Below the pieces are notes generated by a model. The model did not search any database, was not told the origin of the DNA, and was given only the letters and a program-made list of their open reading frames with translations. A stretch of DNA of 64,000 nucleotides, taken from Imbricaverruca yamaguchii (Eukaryota; Arthropoda; Thecostraca; Neoverrucidae). The stretch is taken from positions 213,501 to 277,500 of the forward strand of contig JAOTOL010001476.1 in assembly GCA_034440575.1 (NCBI GenBank), given 5' to 3'. The stretch's first letter is position 1. Each line of letters starts with the position of its first letter. The translations under genes were made by a program, and so were the position numbers. Positions 30,342-42,145 of the stretch are shown here, piece after piece.

Positions 30342-31801
30342 TATCCTCCTCCTCCTCCTCCTCAGGACTGTACTCCTCCTCAGGACTGTACCCCTCCTCA
30401 GGACTGTACTCCTCCTCAGGACCGTACTCCTCCTCAGGACTGTACTCCTCCTCAGGACTGTACCCCTCCTCAGGACTGTACTCCTCCTCAGGACCGTACT
30501 CCTCCTCAGGACTGTACTACTCCTCAGGACTGTGCTCCTCTTCAGGACTGTACTCCTCCTCAGGACTGTACTCCTCCTCAGGACGGTACTCCTCCTCAGG
30601 ACTGTACTCCTCCTCAGGACCGTGCTCCTCCTCAGGACTGTACTCCTCCTCAGGACCGTGCTTCTCCTCAGGGCTGTACTCCTTATCAGGACTGTACTCC
30701 TCCTCAGGACTGTACTCCTCCTCAGGACCGTGCTCCTCCTCAGGACTGTACTCCTCCTCAGGACCGTGCTCCTCCTCAGGACCGTGCTCCTCCTCAGGAC
30801 TGTACTCCTCCTCAGGACTGTACTCCTCCTCAGGACCGTGCTCCTCCTCAGGACCGTGCTTCTCCTCAGGGCTGTACTCCTTATCAGGACTGTACTCCTC
30901 CTCAGGACTGTACTCCTCCTCAGGACCGTGCTCCTCCTCAGGACTGTGCTCCTCTTCAGGACTGTACTCCTCCTCAGGACCGTGCTCCTCCTCAGGACCG
31001 TGCTCCTCCTCAGGACTGTACTCCTCCTCAGGACTGTACTCCTCCTCAGGACCGTGCTCCTCCTCAGGACCGTGCTCCTCCTCAGGACCGTGCTCCTCCT
31101 CAGGACCGTGCTCTTTCCTCAGGACCGTGCTCCTCCTCAGGACCGTGCTCCTCCTCAGGACTGTACCCTCCTCAGGACTGTACTCCTCCTCAGGACTGTA
31201 CTCCTCCTCAGGACCGTGCTCCTCCTCAGGACCGTGCTTCCTCAGGACCGTACTCCTCCTCAGACTGGACCGGCTTGTACTCCCCTCAGGACCGTGCTCC
31301 TCCTCAGGACCGTTCCTCCTCAGGACCGTGCTCCTCCTCAGGACTGTCTCCTCTCGGGACCGTACTCCTCCTCAGGACTGTACTCCTCCTCAGGACTGTA
31401 CTCCTCCTCAGGACTGTACTCCTCCTCAGGACTGTACTCCTCCTCAGGACTGTACTCCTCCTCAGGACCGTGCTCCTCCTCAGGACTGTGCTCCTCCTCA
31501 GACTGTCCTCGGACTGACCCCTGGTCTCCTCCTCAGGACCGTGCTCCTCCTCAGGACCGTGCTCCTCCTCAGGACCGTGCTCCTCCTCAGGACCGTGCTC
31601 CTCCTCAGGACCGTGCTCCTCCTCAGGACCGTGCTCCTCCTCAGGACTGTACTCCTCCTCAGGACCGTGCTCCTCCTCAGGACTGTACTCCTCCTCAGGA
31701 CCGTGCTCCTCCTCAGGACCGTGCTCCTCCTCAGGACTGTACTCCTCCTCAGGACTGTACTCCTCCTCAGGACCGTGCTCCTCCTCAGGACTGTACTGCT
31801 C
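30342..31801. repeat. 18-bp minisatellite, about 80 units
   Basis: Unit TCCTCCTCAGGACTGTAC alternating with TCCTCCTCAGGACCGTGC. A 3'-region stretch (31100-31520) has several indels. Plus frames of over 390 codons (SSSGLY, PPQDCT, LLLRTV types) span it in every frame and are not genes. Confidence 0.98.
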
Positions 31802-33222
31802 TTCCAGTATACAGCTAAAGCCCTGACATTAAAACGACAAGCACCATTAAGTCATACAGTTATAGTGCTTAACAAGAGTTACTGGGCCCCGTCTGGGTTA
31901 AACACATACCAGGAAAACCACATGAGAAGAGAAAATGGACTGAAACTCTCCTAATCGAAGTTATATCCTGAGTTCTACATAAACTATTTGTTCCATCAAG
32001 GGAGCATTGCATGGCTACACAACTCGTGTGGGCGGGCTCCCGATCGAACAAAATAACCGCCCGGCATGAAACCTCCTCGGATTGTCAGTACTCCAAGCTT
32101 GTCACCAGTACAGACGCGGAGGAGGGAGGGGGCCCCGACTCCACGCGCGGCTCGGCGACCTCGTGACCTTCGACCGCGCCGTCGGCTGGCATTCCTGGGT
32201 CACGGCCGGTGGCCGGCCGACTGGGTGGCGAGAAAGCACGGGCCGGCGAGGGGTCACCTTGACCAGCTGACGGCAAGACTGATCCCACACCAGCTCACCA
32301 TGGGCGGACCCACTGATGCCACACCAGCTCATCAGGGGCGGACCAGCTCGGCGTCCAGGAGGCGGGCCCCTGGGCGGGTCCCGAGATGGCCGTGGTTATC
32401 GGGTTTACGCCGCGCAGTCTGTTGTCATATGACGTCACCGATCTCCCACGCTGATTGGTCGCTGCCGAGGGGTAGCGGCCGCCGAGAGTCGGGTACACAA
32501 CCGCTGGGCGGGGAAAACGGGCACCTTGAGCCCGGTCCACACTTGGTAATTCGGATTGTTAATCATTCGTAAAACGAACTGATAACGAACGTCAAACAGA
32601 AGATAGACGTCGTAAAACGAGCGGAAATACAGCGGGAATAAAAACGTTCATTTTACGCTTCCCGCGAATCAATTATGACGCAAATGAGGCCATTCTGACG
32701 CGACTGCGGCCGGTTCAAGTTGTGTGAAAATTATGAATACTTGTAACACTGCAAGCTGAGATACATGGCGAGTTATATTCTGACAGTTTTGCTTTTAAGT
32801 TATCGACATCGATGTGTTCATCATACATAATTTGGCAGTGACATATTGTGTTTGGAGTATCAGGGATTGTCGCTTTTTTCATTGCTTACAATATACACTT
32901 AGAACTCACTGGGCCAATTATTTCCTACATGGCCATGTTCTTTAGAGATACTTTCAATATTTTATCAGGGCTGCATGCACAACCCCAAACTATTACTATA
33001 CCTTTGCATCTTGGGTGAACAATCATGCCTTTTCATTGCTTATAAAACACATTTGAATCTGCCATTATTTGCCAATTATACAAATAATGTTGAATGCTGT
33101 GATGTACTTGACTGCAAACTTGCTCAGCTTCACTGGATTGCAAAAGTTGCAGAATATTGCATGTTTGATTTTTTATCTTGTCATAAGGATTCTCAACAAA
33201 AATAGATAGATAAGCCTAAGCC
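31802..33222. other. No recognisable gene; SINE-like core at 32429-32460
   Basis: 32060-32560 is GC-rich with an imperfect 33-35-bp duplication (CACACCAGCTCACCATGGGC / CACACCAGCTCATCAGGGGC). A 32-bp segment at 32429-32460 matches 48135-48166 at 26 of 32 positions and contains TGACGTCA. 32560-33220 is AT-rich and unassigned. Confidence 0.45.
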
Positions 33223-33370
33223 TGTAAAGTGGTCAAAAAGTGGCAATTGAAATGAAATTTTGATTGATGCAAGACGATGCAGGGAAATAAACAGCATCCC
33301 AGGGGGGCATACTTGATGAGTGACCAATTACAAGTTGTGGCCTAACAAAAGACAGATTTGGGTGTTGTGG
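33223..33370 (+). pseudogene. Old fragment of the CR1/L2-like LINE ORF2
   Basis: Aligns with 20849-20996 of LINE copy 2: GTAAAGTGGTC, then TACTTGATGAGTGACCAA (copy 2 has TACTTGATGGGTGGCCAA), then GATTTGGGTGTTGTGG. The translation keeps VKWS.KWQ, AYLMSDQ and KTDLGVV with stops between. It is much more diverged than the two main copies, so it is an older insertion, truncated at both ends. Confidence 0.8.
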
Positions 33371-33701
33371 AATATGCCAAACATAAAGACGTAATGCAGA
33401 AATGCAACAATGAACCACATGGGTTCTTCCTGGTCGCATTTGGTGCACATCATCATCTAGTTGCAGCATTGTGCCTTCAGGCATTAATGCTGGGTGTGCA
33501 TATTAAATTAAACACAATATTGAGTAGGAGCTAACATACTTCACATCCTCTCTGCCCTACCAATACAACGTAGCGTCTCCCCTCCTGAAGGAGTATTCAC
33601 AACCACATCCTTCCCCTAAAGCGGAACATGGGTGAGGCATCCCTGCTGGAATCCCGCTTGAGCACCACGGATGGGTCTTGGATCTACAACCACCGGTGGC
33701 T
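33371..33701. other. No recognisable gene
   Basis: Unassigned; no alignment to the LINE continues past about 33375. Confidence 0.4.
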
Positions 33702-33947
33702 GTGAGCGGAGCTGCAGCGACTGTGAGCGGAGCTGCAGGGGCTGTGAGAGGAGCTGCAGCGACTGTGAGCGGAGCTGCAGTACCTGTGAGCGGAGCTGCA
33801 GCAGCTGTGAGCGGAGCTGCAGCGACCGTGATCGGAGCTGCAGCAGCTCTGAGCGGAGCTGCAGCAGCTGTGAGCGGAGCTGCAGCGACTGTGAGCGGAG
33901 CTGCAGCTACTGTGAGCGGCGCTGCAGGGGCTGTGATACTGCGCCGG
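33702..33947. repeat. 21-bp minisatellite, 12 units
   Basis: Unit GTGAGCGGAGCTGCAGCGACT, with variation concentrated in the last six bases. Frames RSCSDCE (plus) and GAAATVS are artefacts of the multiple-of-three unit. Confidence 0.97.
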
Positions 33948-34299
33948 CAGAGGTTTGACCGGCCGGAGCGGGACGGTTACCCGGCGACCGTGAGACAAGG
34001 ACGCCTCGTGACCAAGCGGTCGGTCGCCGCCGACTTAGTCGCGACGCGGCGGGAAAAACGTGTAAGTGATGATTAGTGTCGATCGGCTGCGACAGGCCGA
34101 TAGCCATCGGTCGGCAGTCTCGCGGGCGGTCCAAGGCGCATCGTGAGAAGTTGCAGATCGTCTCAATGGGTGCGGTAAGAAGAAATCCAAATGTAGGAGC
34201 CGAGCGCCGGTTAGGAAAGGCTGTGCAAGGTCTCTTCGTCATTGCAGTTTCTCTGGCTGTGCTTGCGAAATCGGGCTGGCGTTGCAACTGTGAAAGTTT
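33948..34299. other. No recognisable gene
   Basis: GC-rich, CpG-containing spacer with open frames on both strands; nothing recognised. Confidence 0.4.
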
Positions 34300-36036
34300 A
34301 GACTGTGGCCGTGACAGTCTGACCAGACTGTGACCGTGACTGTCTGACCAGACTGTGGCCGTGACTGTTAGTCCAGACTGTGACCGTGACTGCCTGACCA
34401 GACTGTGGCTGTGGCTGTCAGCTCAGACTGTGGCCATGACTGTCAGTCCAGGCTGTGGCCGTGACTGTCTGATCAGACTGTGGCCTTGGCAGTCTAACCA
34501 GACTGTGGTCATGTCTGTCAGAGTGTGGCCGTGACTATCTGACCAGACTGTGGCCGTGACTGCCTGACCAGACTGTGACCGTGACTGTCTGACCAGACTG
34601 TGGCCGTGACTGTCAGTCCAGACTATGGCCGTGACAGTCTGACCAGACTGTGGCCATGACTGTCAGTCCAGACTGTGGCCATGACTGTCAGTCCAGACTG
34701 TGGTGACCGTGACTGTCAGTCCAGACTGTGGCCATGACTGTCTGATCAGACTGTGACCGTGACAGTCTGACCAGACTGTGACCGTGACTATCTGACCAGG
34801 CTGTGGCCATGACTGTCTGATCAGACTGTGACCGTGACAGTCTGACCAGACTGTGACCGTGACTATCTGACCAGGCTGTGGCCATGACTGTCTGATCAGA
34901 CTGTGACCGTGACTGTCTGACCAGGCTGTGGCCGTGAACTGTCTGACCAGACTGTGGCCGTGACTGTCAGTCCAGACTGTGGTGACCGTGACTGTCAGAC
35001 CAGACTGTGGTGACCGTGACTGTCAGTCCAGACTGTGGCCGTGACTGTCTGACCAGACTGTGGCCGTGACTGTCTGACCAGACTGTGCCGTGACTATCTG
35101 ACGGCCGATGTCTGATGACGTGACCGTGACTGTCAGTCCAGACTGTGCTGTGCCGTGACTGTCTGACCAGACTGTGGCCGTGACTGTCTGACCAGACTGT
35201 GGCCGTGACTGTCTGACCAGACTGTGGGTGACCGCCAGCTGTGGCCGTGACTGTCTGACCAGACTGTGGCCGTGACTTCCAGACTGTGGCCGTGACTGTC
35301 TGACCAGACTGTGGCCGTGACTGTCAGTCCAGACTGTGGCCGTGACTGTCTGACCAGACTGTGGCCGTGACTGTCTGACCAGGCTGTGGCCGTAACTGTC
35401 TGACCAGACTGTGGCCGTGACTGTCTGACCAGACTGTGGCCATGACTGTCTGATCAGACTGTGACCGTGACAGTCTGACCAGACTGTGACCGTGACTATC
35501 TGACCAGGCTGTGGCCATGACTGTCTGATCAGACTGTGACCGTGACAGTCTGACCAGACTGTGACCGTGACTATCTGACCAGGCTGTGGCCATGACTGTC
35601 TGATCAGACTGTGACCGTGACTGTCTGACCAGGCTGTGGCCGTAACTGTCTGACCAGACTGTGGCCGTGACTGTCTGACCAGACTGTGGCCGTGACTGTC
35701 TGACCAGACTGTGGCCGTGACTGTCTGACCAGACTGTGGCCGTGACTGTCTGACCAGGCTGTGGCCATGACTGTCTGATCAGACTGTGACCGTGACTGTC
35801 TGACCAGGCTGTGGCCGTGACTGTCTGACCAGGCTGTGGCCGTGACTGTCAGTCCAGACTGTGGCCGTGACTGTCTGTCCAGACTGTGGCCGTGACTGTC
35901 TGACCAGACTGTGGCCGTGACTGTCTGACCAGACTGTGGCCGTGACTGTCAGTCCAGGCTGTGGTGACCGTGAATGTCAGTCCAGTCTGTGGCTGTGACA
36001 GTCTAACCAGACTGTGGCCGTGACTGTCAGAGTGAG
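34300..36036. repeat. 25-bp minisatellite with higher-order structure
   Basis: Basic unit GACTGTGGCCGTGACTGTCT plus GACCA, about 70 copies, with variants CAGTCCA, GATCA, CTATCTG and GTGGTGACC. A three-unit (75-bp) block repeats in tandem at about 34726-34875, and the whole block of about 210 bp recurs at 35434-35645. Confidence 0.97.
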
Positions 36037-37289
36037 CTCGGTAATCCCGCTGGATGTGTTTTCGATCCCACGGCCTGGCGACCAAGAGTCCATTGCCATG
36101 GTAACCGAGCTGTCACGAGCCCATTTTGCTTGTGGCGGAGAAGCGCCGGACGATGGACACACCTGGCTGAACAACTCGCAAACGGATGCAAAAATGGCAA
36201 CACCGGGTATGCTAACCCCTGACTAAGACACGCTTGGTGTGACTGGTGATGATTGGCTGGTGTTTGGTGATGTGGCTCGTGCCAGGTGGGGATTGCTCGC
36301 AGTGGTTGGTGACATTTTGCTGTTGCCTTAATTAGCTGATGAAGTGATTGCATAGTTTGGTTAGATTGTTGTGAGAATGTAAGCAAAGTTACGCTGTTGT
36401 AGAATATTGGCGAAGTTTCGTCGAACCTCTGAGCGCGGTGCTGGGTTCGGGTACTGACGTGAAGCTAATCAGGGTACGTTGTATCTGCAGACAATTGTAG
36501 AGACCTGCACACAATTGAAGTTGGAAACCGGCCCAACCTAATAAACCGGCATTCCGTGCGCATAATAATGTGTGCGTCATAAACGATGCCAGATTTCCCC
36601 AGAAATAGACTACCACGGTCTTCGAGGAAGTACTAGCTAGGTTATTTGATCTGGTGTGCAGGGCGATGTCGCCTCATTGCGACACAAAATGGACGCTCTG
36701 GTGGCAAACTGTGACTATCTGACGTTATCTCAGCCAACGGAGGCTTGTTCTGCGCTAATTTGAACAGTCATTGCCAACGAGAGGAATTCCTGGTCCACGA
36801 CCGAGGACAGCGGGTGAAGGCCTTGCACTGCTTGCCAATGTCGTCCACACAGAGACCAGAATCCTCATGACCGTTGCGCACCGTTGGACACCATGCACAG
36901 CCATATGGGGATCAGCTGGGGATCATGTTGGATCATCTGAGGTCGCTCGGAGATGTCGGGGTTGGTCGAAAGACAAAACTCGAACAGGGGTCATTTGGAA
37001 GCAGTAAATTTACTGTCCGTGTATCTCCATGATTTATTTCTTCTTATTTGTGCGCATGTGGTGGCAAAGCACTGGCACGCGTTTGTGCACACATAGCCAG
37101 TGATCTCGCAGTATTTATCTGTGCGGTGGCAGCATATTGACAGGTGAACCCACACGAGCACACTTGTCTGGCTCACAATGCACACACGGTACAAAGCGGA
37201 ATGAATATCGACCTCGGGACACAATGCGTCGTATTACTGCAAAGCCGCGAGAGCCATGAGCGAAGGCGGACCTAACCGGTTATTCCCAT
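36037..37289. other. No recognisable gene
   Basis: Unassigned mixed sequence. Repeated TGGTGATG/TGGCTGGTG words lie at 36237-36320. Confidence 0.4.
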
Positions 37290-37735
37290 TGAGAAGATCT
37301 TCGCGTCTCTCGATGATAGCTTTTCGCAACCCCTATTAATAGACCTCCGCATCTTCCATTGATAGATCTGTACGTCTCCCATTGATAGATCCTCGGGGCT
37401 CCCATTGATAGATCTCCGCGACTCCTATTAATAGACCTCCGCATCTTCCATTGATAGATCTTTTTGATAATCCTCGCCCCTCTCGGGCTCTTGATATTCC
37501 CTATTAATAGATCTCCGCATCTTCCATTGATAGATGTCCGCATCTTCCCATTGATATATCATCGCGTCTACCAACGATGGATCTCCGTGTCCACCATTCA
37601 TAGATCCCGCGTCTCCAATTGATAGATTTCCAGTCCCCAAATGATGAAACTCTGCGTTTTCCCTCGATAGACCGCTGAGTCTCCTATTAATATATTTTGC
37701 GTCACCAATTGATGGATCTCCGCGTCTCAAGTTGA
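37290..37735. repeat. About 25-bp diverged tandem repeat
   Basis: Roughly 17 units around CCATTGATAGATCTCCGCGT, with CCTATTAATAGACCTCCGCA as a frequent variant. It is more diverged than most arrays here, so probably older. Confidence 0.85.
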
Positions 37736-37795
37736 CAGAGTTCGTGAGATGGCCGAAACATTGCGCAATTTTGTTTGTGTCCGTGTTCGCAGTTC

Positions 37796-39974
37796 AGCGG
37801 TGGTGAGGTGTGGGGTTGTCAGCGGTGGTGAGGTGTGGGGTTGTCAGCGGTGGTGAGGTGTGGGGTTGTCAGCAGCGGTGGTGAGGTGTGGGGTTGTCAG
37901 CGGTGGTGGGTGTGGGGTTGTCAGCGGTGGTGAGGTGTGGGGTTGTCAGCGGCGGTGGTGGGGTATGGGGTTGTCAGCGGCGGTGGTGAGGTGTGGGGTT
38001 GTCAGCGGTGGTGAGGTGTGGGGTTGTCAGCGGTGGTGAGGTGTGGGGTTGTCAGCAGCGGTGGTGAGGTGGGGGGTTGTCAGCGGCGTTGGTGAGGTGT
38101 GGGGTTATCAGTAGTAGTGAGGTGTGGGGTTGTCAGCGGTGGTGAGGTGTGGGGTTGTCAGCGGCGGTGAGGTGTGGGGTTGTCAGTGGTGGTGGTGAGG
38201 TGTGGGGTTGTCAGCGGTGGTGAGGTGTGGGGTTGTCAGCGGTGGTGAGGTGTGGGGTTGTCAGCGGTGGTGAGGTGTGGGGTTGTCAGCGGCGGTGAGG
38301 TGTGGGGTTGTCAGTGGTGGTGGTGAGGTGTGGGGTTGTCAGCGGCGGTGGTGAGGTGTGGGGTTGTCAGCGGTGGTGAGGTGTGGGGTTGTCAGCGGCG
38401 GTGGTGAGGTGTGGGGTTGTCAGCGGCGTTGGTGAGGTGTGGGGTTATCAGTAGTAGTGAGGTGTGGGGTTGTCAGCGATGGTGAGGTGTGGGGTTGTCA
38501 GCGGCGGTGAGGTGTGGGGTTGTCAGCGGTGGTGAGGTGTGGGGTTGTCAGCGGCGGTGGTGAGGTATGGGGTTATCAGCGGTGGTGAGGTGTGGGGTAG
38601 TCAGTGGTGGTGAGGTGTGGGGTTGTCAGTGGTGGTGAGGTGTGGGGTTGTCAGTGGTGGTGGTGAGGTGTGGGGTTGTCAGCGGCGGTGGTGAGGTGTG
38701 GGGTTGTCAGCGGCGGTGGTGAAGTGTGGGGTTGTCAGCGGCGGTGGTGGGGTATGGGGTTATCAGCGGTGGTGAGGTGTGGGGTTGTCAGTGGTGGTTA
38801 GGTGTGGGGTTATCAGCGGCGGTGGTGAGGTGTGGGGTTATCAGCGGCGGTGGTGAGGTGTGGGGTTATCAGCGGCGGTGGGGAGGTGTGGGGTTATCAG
38901 CGGCGGTGGTGAGGTGTGGGGTTGTCAGTGGTGGAGGTGTGGGTTGTCAGGGCGGTGGGGAGGTGTGGGGTTGTCAGCGGTGGTGAGGTGTGGGGTTGTC
39001 AGTGGTGGTGGTGAGGTGTGGGGTTGTCAGCGGTGGTGAGGTGTGGGGTTGTCAGCGGTGGTGAGGTGTGGGGTTGTCAGCAGCGGTGGTGAGGTGTGGG
39101 GTTGTCAGCGGTGGTGGTGAGGTGTGGGGTTGTCAGTGGTGGTGAGGTGTGGGGTTGTCAGCGGCGGTGGTGAGGTGTGGGGTTGTCAGCGGTGGTGAGG
39201 TGTGGGGTTGTCAGCGGTGGTGAGGTGTGGGGTTGTCAGCAGCGGTGGTGAGGTGGGGGGTTGTCAGCGGCGGTGGTGAGGTGTGGGGTTATCAGTAGTA
39301 GTGAGGTGTGGGGTTGTCAGCGGTGGTGAGGTGTGGGGTTGTCAGCGGTGGTGAGGTGTGGGGTTGTCAGCGGCGGTGGTGAGGTGTGGGGTTATCAGCG
39401 GTGGTGAGGTGTGGGGTTGTCAGTGGTGGTGAGGTGTGGGGTTGTCAGTGGTGGTGAGGTGTGGGGTTGTCAGTGGTGGTGGTGAGGTGTGGGGTTGTCA
39501 GCGGCGGTGGTGAGGTGTGGGGTTGTCAGCGGCGGTGGTGAAGTGTGGGGTTGTCAGCGGCGGTGGTGGGGTGTGGGGTTATCAGCGGTGGTGAGGTGTG
39601 GGGTTGTCAGGGTGGTGGGTGTGGTGGTGGTTGAGGTGTGGGGTTATCAGCGGCGGTGGTGAGGTGTGGGGTTATCAGCGGCGGTGGTGAGGTGTGGGGT
39701 TATCAGCGGCGGTGGGGAGGTGTGGGGTTATCAGCGGCGGTGGTGAGGTGTGGGGTTGTCAGTGGTGGAGGTGTGCGGTTGTCAGCGGCGGTGGGGAGGT
39801 GTGGGGTTATCAGCGGCGGTGGGGAGGTGTGGGGTTATCAGCGGCGGTGGGGAGGTGTGGGGTTATCAGCGGCGGTGGTGAGGTGTGGGGTTGTCAGTGG
39901 TGGAGGTGTGGGGTTGTCAGCGGTGTTGAGGTATGGGGTTATCAGCGGTGGTGAGGTGTGGGGTTGTCAGCGGC
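37796..39974. repeat. 25/28-bp G-rich minisatellite, about 83 units
   Basis: Unit GTGAGGTGTGGGGTTGTCAG followed by CGGTG (25 bp) or CGGCGGTG (28 bp). A rare variant, TTATCAGTAGTAGTGAGG, occurs at 38105, 38445 and 39289, showing duplication of larger blocks. The G-rich strand is the plus strand. Confidence 0.97.
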
Positions 39975-39985
39975 GGAGGCTCCGC

Positions 39986-40013
39986 CTGCCGGACAGTCGA
40001 GACTGTCCGGCAG
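39986..40013. repeat. Perfect 13-bp palindrome
   Basis: CTGCCGGACAGTC and its exact complement separated by GA, lying 12 bp past the end of the G-rich array. It would form a strong hairpin. Confidence 0.95.
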
Positions 40014-40149
40014 CAGGCGTGTGCGTCGCTTTGTCCGCTGACGTCATCACATGGCGGCAAATGTCCGCGGCCGGCCGACCGCAAAATGAGCCACTCAGGT
40101 GGACGTCCCATGTCCCAGATAGCTTCGACAGCCTGAGCGATGCCGTGGA

Positions 40150-40322
40150 CCGTTCGGTCTGGCGGTTTGTGGAGACCGCAAACCGTTTGGTCTGGCGGTT
40201 TGTGGAGACCGCAAACCGTTTGGTCTGGCGGTTTGTGGAGACCGCAGACCGTTTGGTCTGGCGGTTTGTGGAGACCGCAGACCGTTTGGTCTGGCGGTTT
40301 GTGGAGACCGCAGACCGTTTGG
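40150..40322. repeat. 33-bp tandem repeat, 5 units
   Basis: Unit GTTTGGTCTGGCGGTTTGTG plus GAGACCGCAGACC. A diverged single copy (GGTCTGGCGGTTTGTAAATA) occurs beyond the next array at about 41047, so the 61-bp array seems to have expanded inside this context. Confidence 0.95.
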
Positions 40323-41010
40323 ACGGGCAGTCTAGATGGGCCACACGGCGGGGAGATATATCTCAACCCCACGGATCGTTTGAACGGGCAGTCTAGTGGG
40401 CGGGGCGATATATCTCAACCCCACGGATCGTTTGAACGGGCAGTCTAGATGGGCCACACGGCGGGGCGATATATCTCAACCCCGCGGATCGTTTGAACGG
40501 GCAGTCTAGATGGGCCACACGGCGGGGCGATATATCTCAACCCCGCGGATCGTTTGAACGGGCAGTCTAGATGGGCCACACGGCGGGGCGATATATCTCA
40601 ACCCCGCGGATCGTTTGAACGGGCAGTCTAGATGGGCCACACGGCGGGGCGATATATCTCAACCCCGCGGATCGTTTGAACGGGCAGTCTAGATGGGCCA
40701 CACGGCGGGGCGATATATCTCAACCCCGCGGATCGTTTGAACGGGCAGTCTAGATGGGCCACACGGCGGGCGATATATCTCAACCCCGCGGATCGTTTGA
40801 ACGGGCAGTCTAGATGGGCCACACGGCGGGGCGATATATCTCAACCCCGCGGATCGTTTGAACGGGCAGTCTAGATGGGCCACACGGCGGGGCGATATAT
40901 CTCAACCCCGCGGATCGTTTGAACGGGCAGTCTAGATGGGCCACACGGCGGGGCGATATATCTCAACCCCGCGGATCGTTTGAACGGGCAGTCTAGATGG
41001 GCCACACAGG
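40323..41010. repeat. 61-bp minisatellite, about 11 units
   Basis: Unit begins GAACGGGCAGTCTAGATGGG and ends with GCGGATCGTTT. The second unit is shorter (lacks ATGGGCCACACGG), and one unit at about 40760 lacks a G. Other copies are identical. The first three units have CCCACGG where later ones have CCCGCGG. Confidence 0.97.
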
Positions 41011-41261
41011 GGGGGGGCACGAGATCGCAACACCACAGGCCGAACGGTCTGGCGGTTTGTAAATAGCGCAAACAGTTGAAGAGGGCAGCCTGGCGTCGAA
41101 CGGGATAGAAGGGCAGCCTGGTGCCCTGCACAGATCACAGATCTCCAGATCTAAACACCACAGACCGTTTTGGCTGGCTCCGTGCGTCACAGCTAGTTCT
41201 CGTCAGACTAATGAGAGGACGGATCCAGGGGTTTCGATGATGGTGGGGTGGTGGGGTGGGG
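41011..41261. other. Array flank
   Basis: Contains two GAAGGGCAGCCTGG-type copies (41080-41120) related to GGGCAGTCTAG of the 61-bp unit. No gene. Confidence 0.5.
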
Positions 41262-41395
41262 GGTACTGGGGGTACTGAGGGATGTGTGTGTACTTGGGGT
41301 ACTGGTGGGGGGTACTTGGGGTACCGGGGAGGTACTGTGGGGTACTGGGGAGGTACTGTGGGGTACTGGGGGTACTGGGGGAAGGGTACTCGTCT
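41262..41395. repeat. GGGGTACTGGG-type G-rich repeat
   Basis: About 10 irregular units of GGTACTGGGG, GGTACTGTGGG and similar, each carrying GGTAC. Confidence 0.9.
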
Positions 41396-41736
41396 GGAAA
41401 GGCTCCATTTCATCGGGGGAACGCCACTGTGGAAGTATCTTAGCAGCGTCTTCGATTGAAAATGTGTTGAACGGGACAGTGAGTGCCCTCAAACAAACCG
41501 GAGTGGTTTTCTTTCCTCTCGGACGGGCACCTTTAGCTGAGCAACCCGTGGGGAATGGTGTACTCGAGTCTCTCTGAATACGTGCCCTTTCCCCACCAGA
41601 TGGCGACACCTTCACATGGGGGTGCAATCTTCGTGCGTCCCCTGCATACGTGACTGGCACGCTGACGCTGGCCAACAAGTTCCGCACTAAGTGCAGCTTC
41701 TTGGGTCGGAACCAGTCAGACCGGATCAGATCAACT
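41396..41736. other. No recognisable gene
   Basis: Unassigned; minus frame is open for 178 codons through the adjacent repeat but was not recognised. Confidence 0.4.
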
Positions 41737-41808
41737 AGGGTCAACTTGGGTCAGCTCGGGTCAGCTTGGGTCAGCTCGGATCAGCTTGGGTCAGCTTGGT
41801 CGGAGTCG
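41737..41808. repeat. 10-bp tandem repeat
   Basis: About seven units of TCAGCTTGGG/TCAGCTCGGG. Confidence 0.95.
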
Positions 41809-41961
41809 GATCGGATCATGTCAGAGTCATATGCGAAAATAAACAACAACACTAAAGTTGTCCAGGTCCAAGCACGGGCGTGCAAGATCAATTCCTCACC
41901 GAGAAAAACAGCACCAACACCACTCGACTGTGTGGCGACACCCGGTGTGTAGCGAAGTCAG

Positions 41962-42145
41962 GGGCGGAGATGGCCGAGTGGTTAAGGTGTCGGGCTATGG
42001 GTACCAAAGGTCCCGAGTTCGACTCTAGCGCCACTCAGGACATTTCCCAATCCCGCGGCCCACCGGCGAAACAGTGTGGGCGGCGCCATTAGCCGTGAAT
42101 GTGCATAAAGTGTGTCGTGAACCAACCAATAAACAAACAAACAGG
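41962..42145 (+). mobile_element. tRNA-derived SINE
   Basis: The head has a Leu/Ser-type A box, TGGCCGAGTGGTTAAGG, at 41971 and a B-box-like GAGTTCGACTC at 42015-42025. The acceptor and anticodon stems do not pair, so it is not a tRNA gene. A unique body follows (CATTTCCCAATCCCGCGGCC to GTGTCGTGAACCAACC), then an A-rich AATAAACAAACAAACA tail. An 11-bp near-identical direct repeat (AGCGAAGTCAG at 41951, AGCGACGTCAG at 42146) is a plausible target-site duplication. It would be transcribed by Pol III and mobilised by a LINE. It lies in the presumed intron just beyond the candidate exon at 42170-42334. Confidence 0.8.

Noticed and set aside
30188..31954. 588-codon Ser/Gly/Leu-rich plus frame
   Set aside because: Produced by the 18-bp repeat; the other two frames are also open.
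41962..42040. Functional tRNA-Leu or tRNA-Ser gene
   Set aside because: Acceptor, anticodon and T stems do not pair; body, tail and flanking duplication fit a SINE better.
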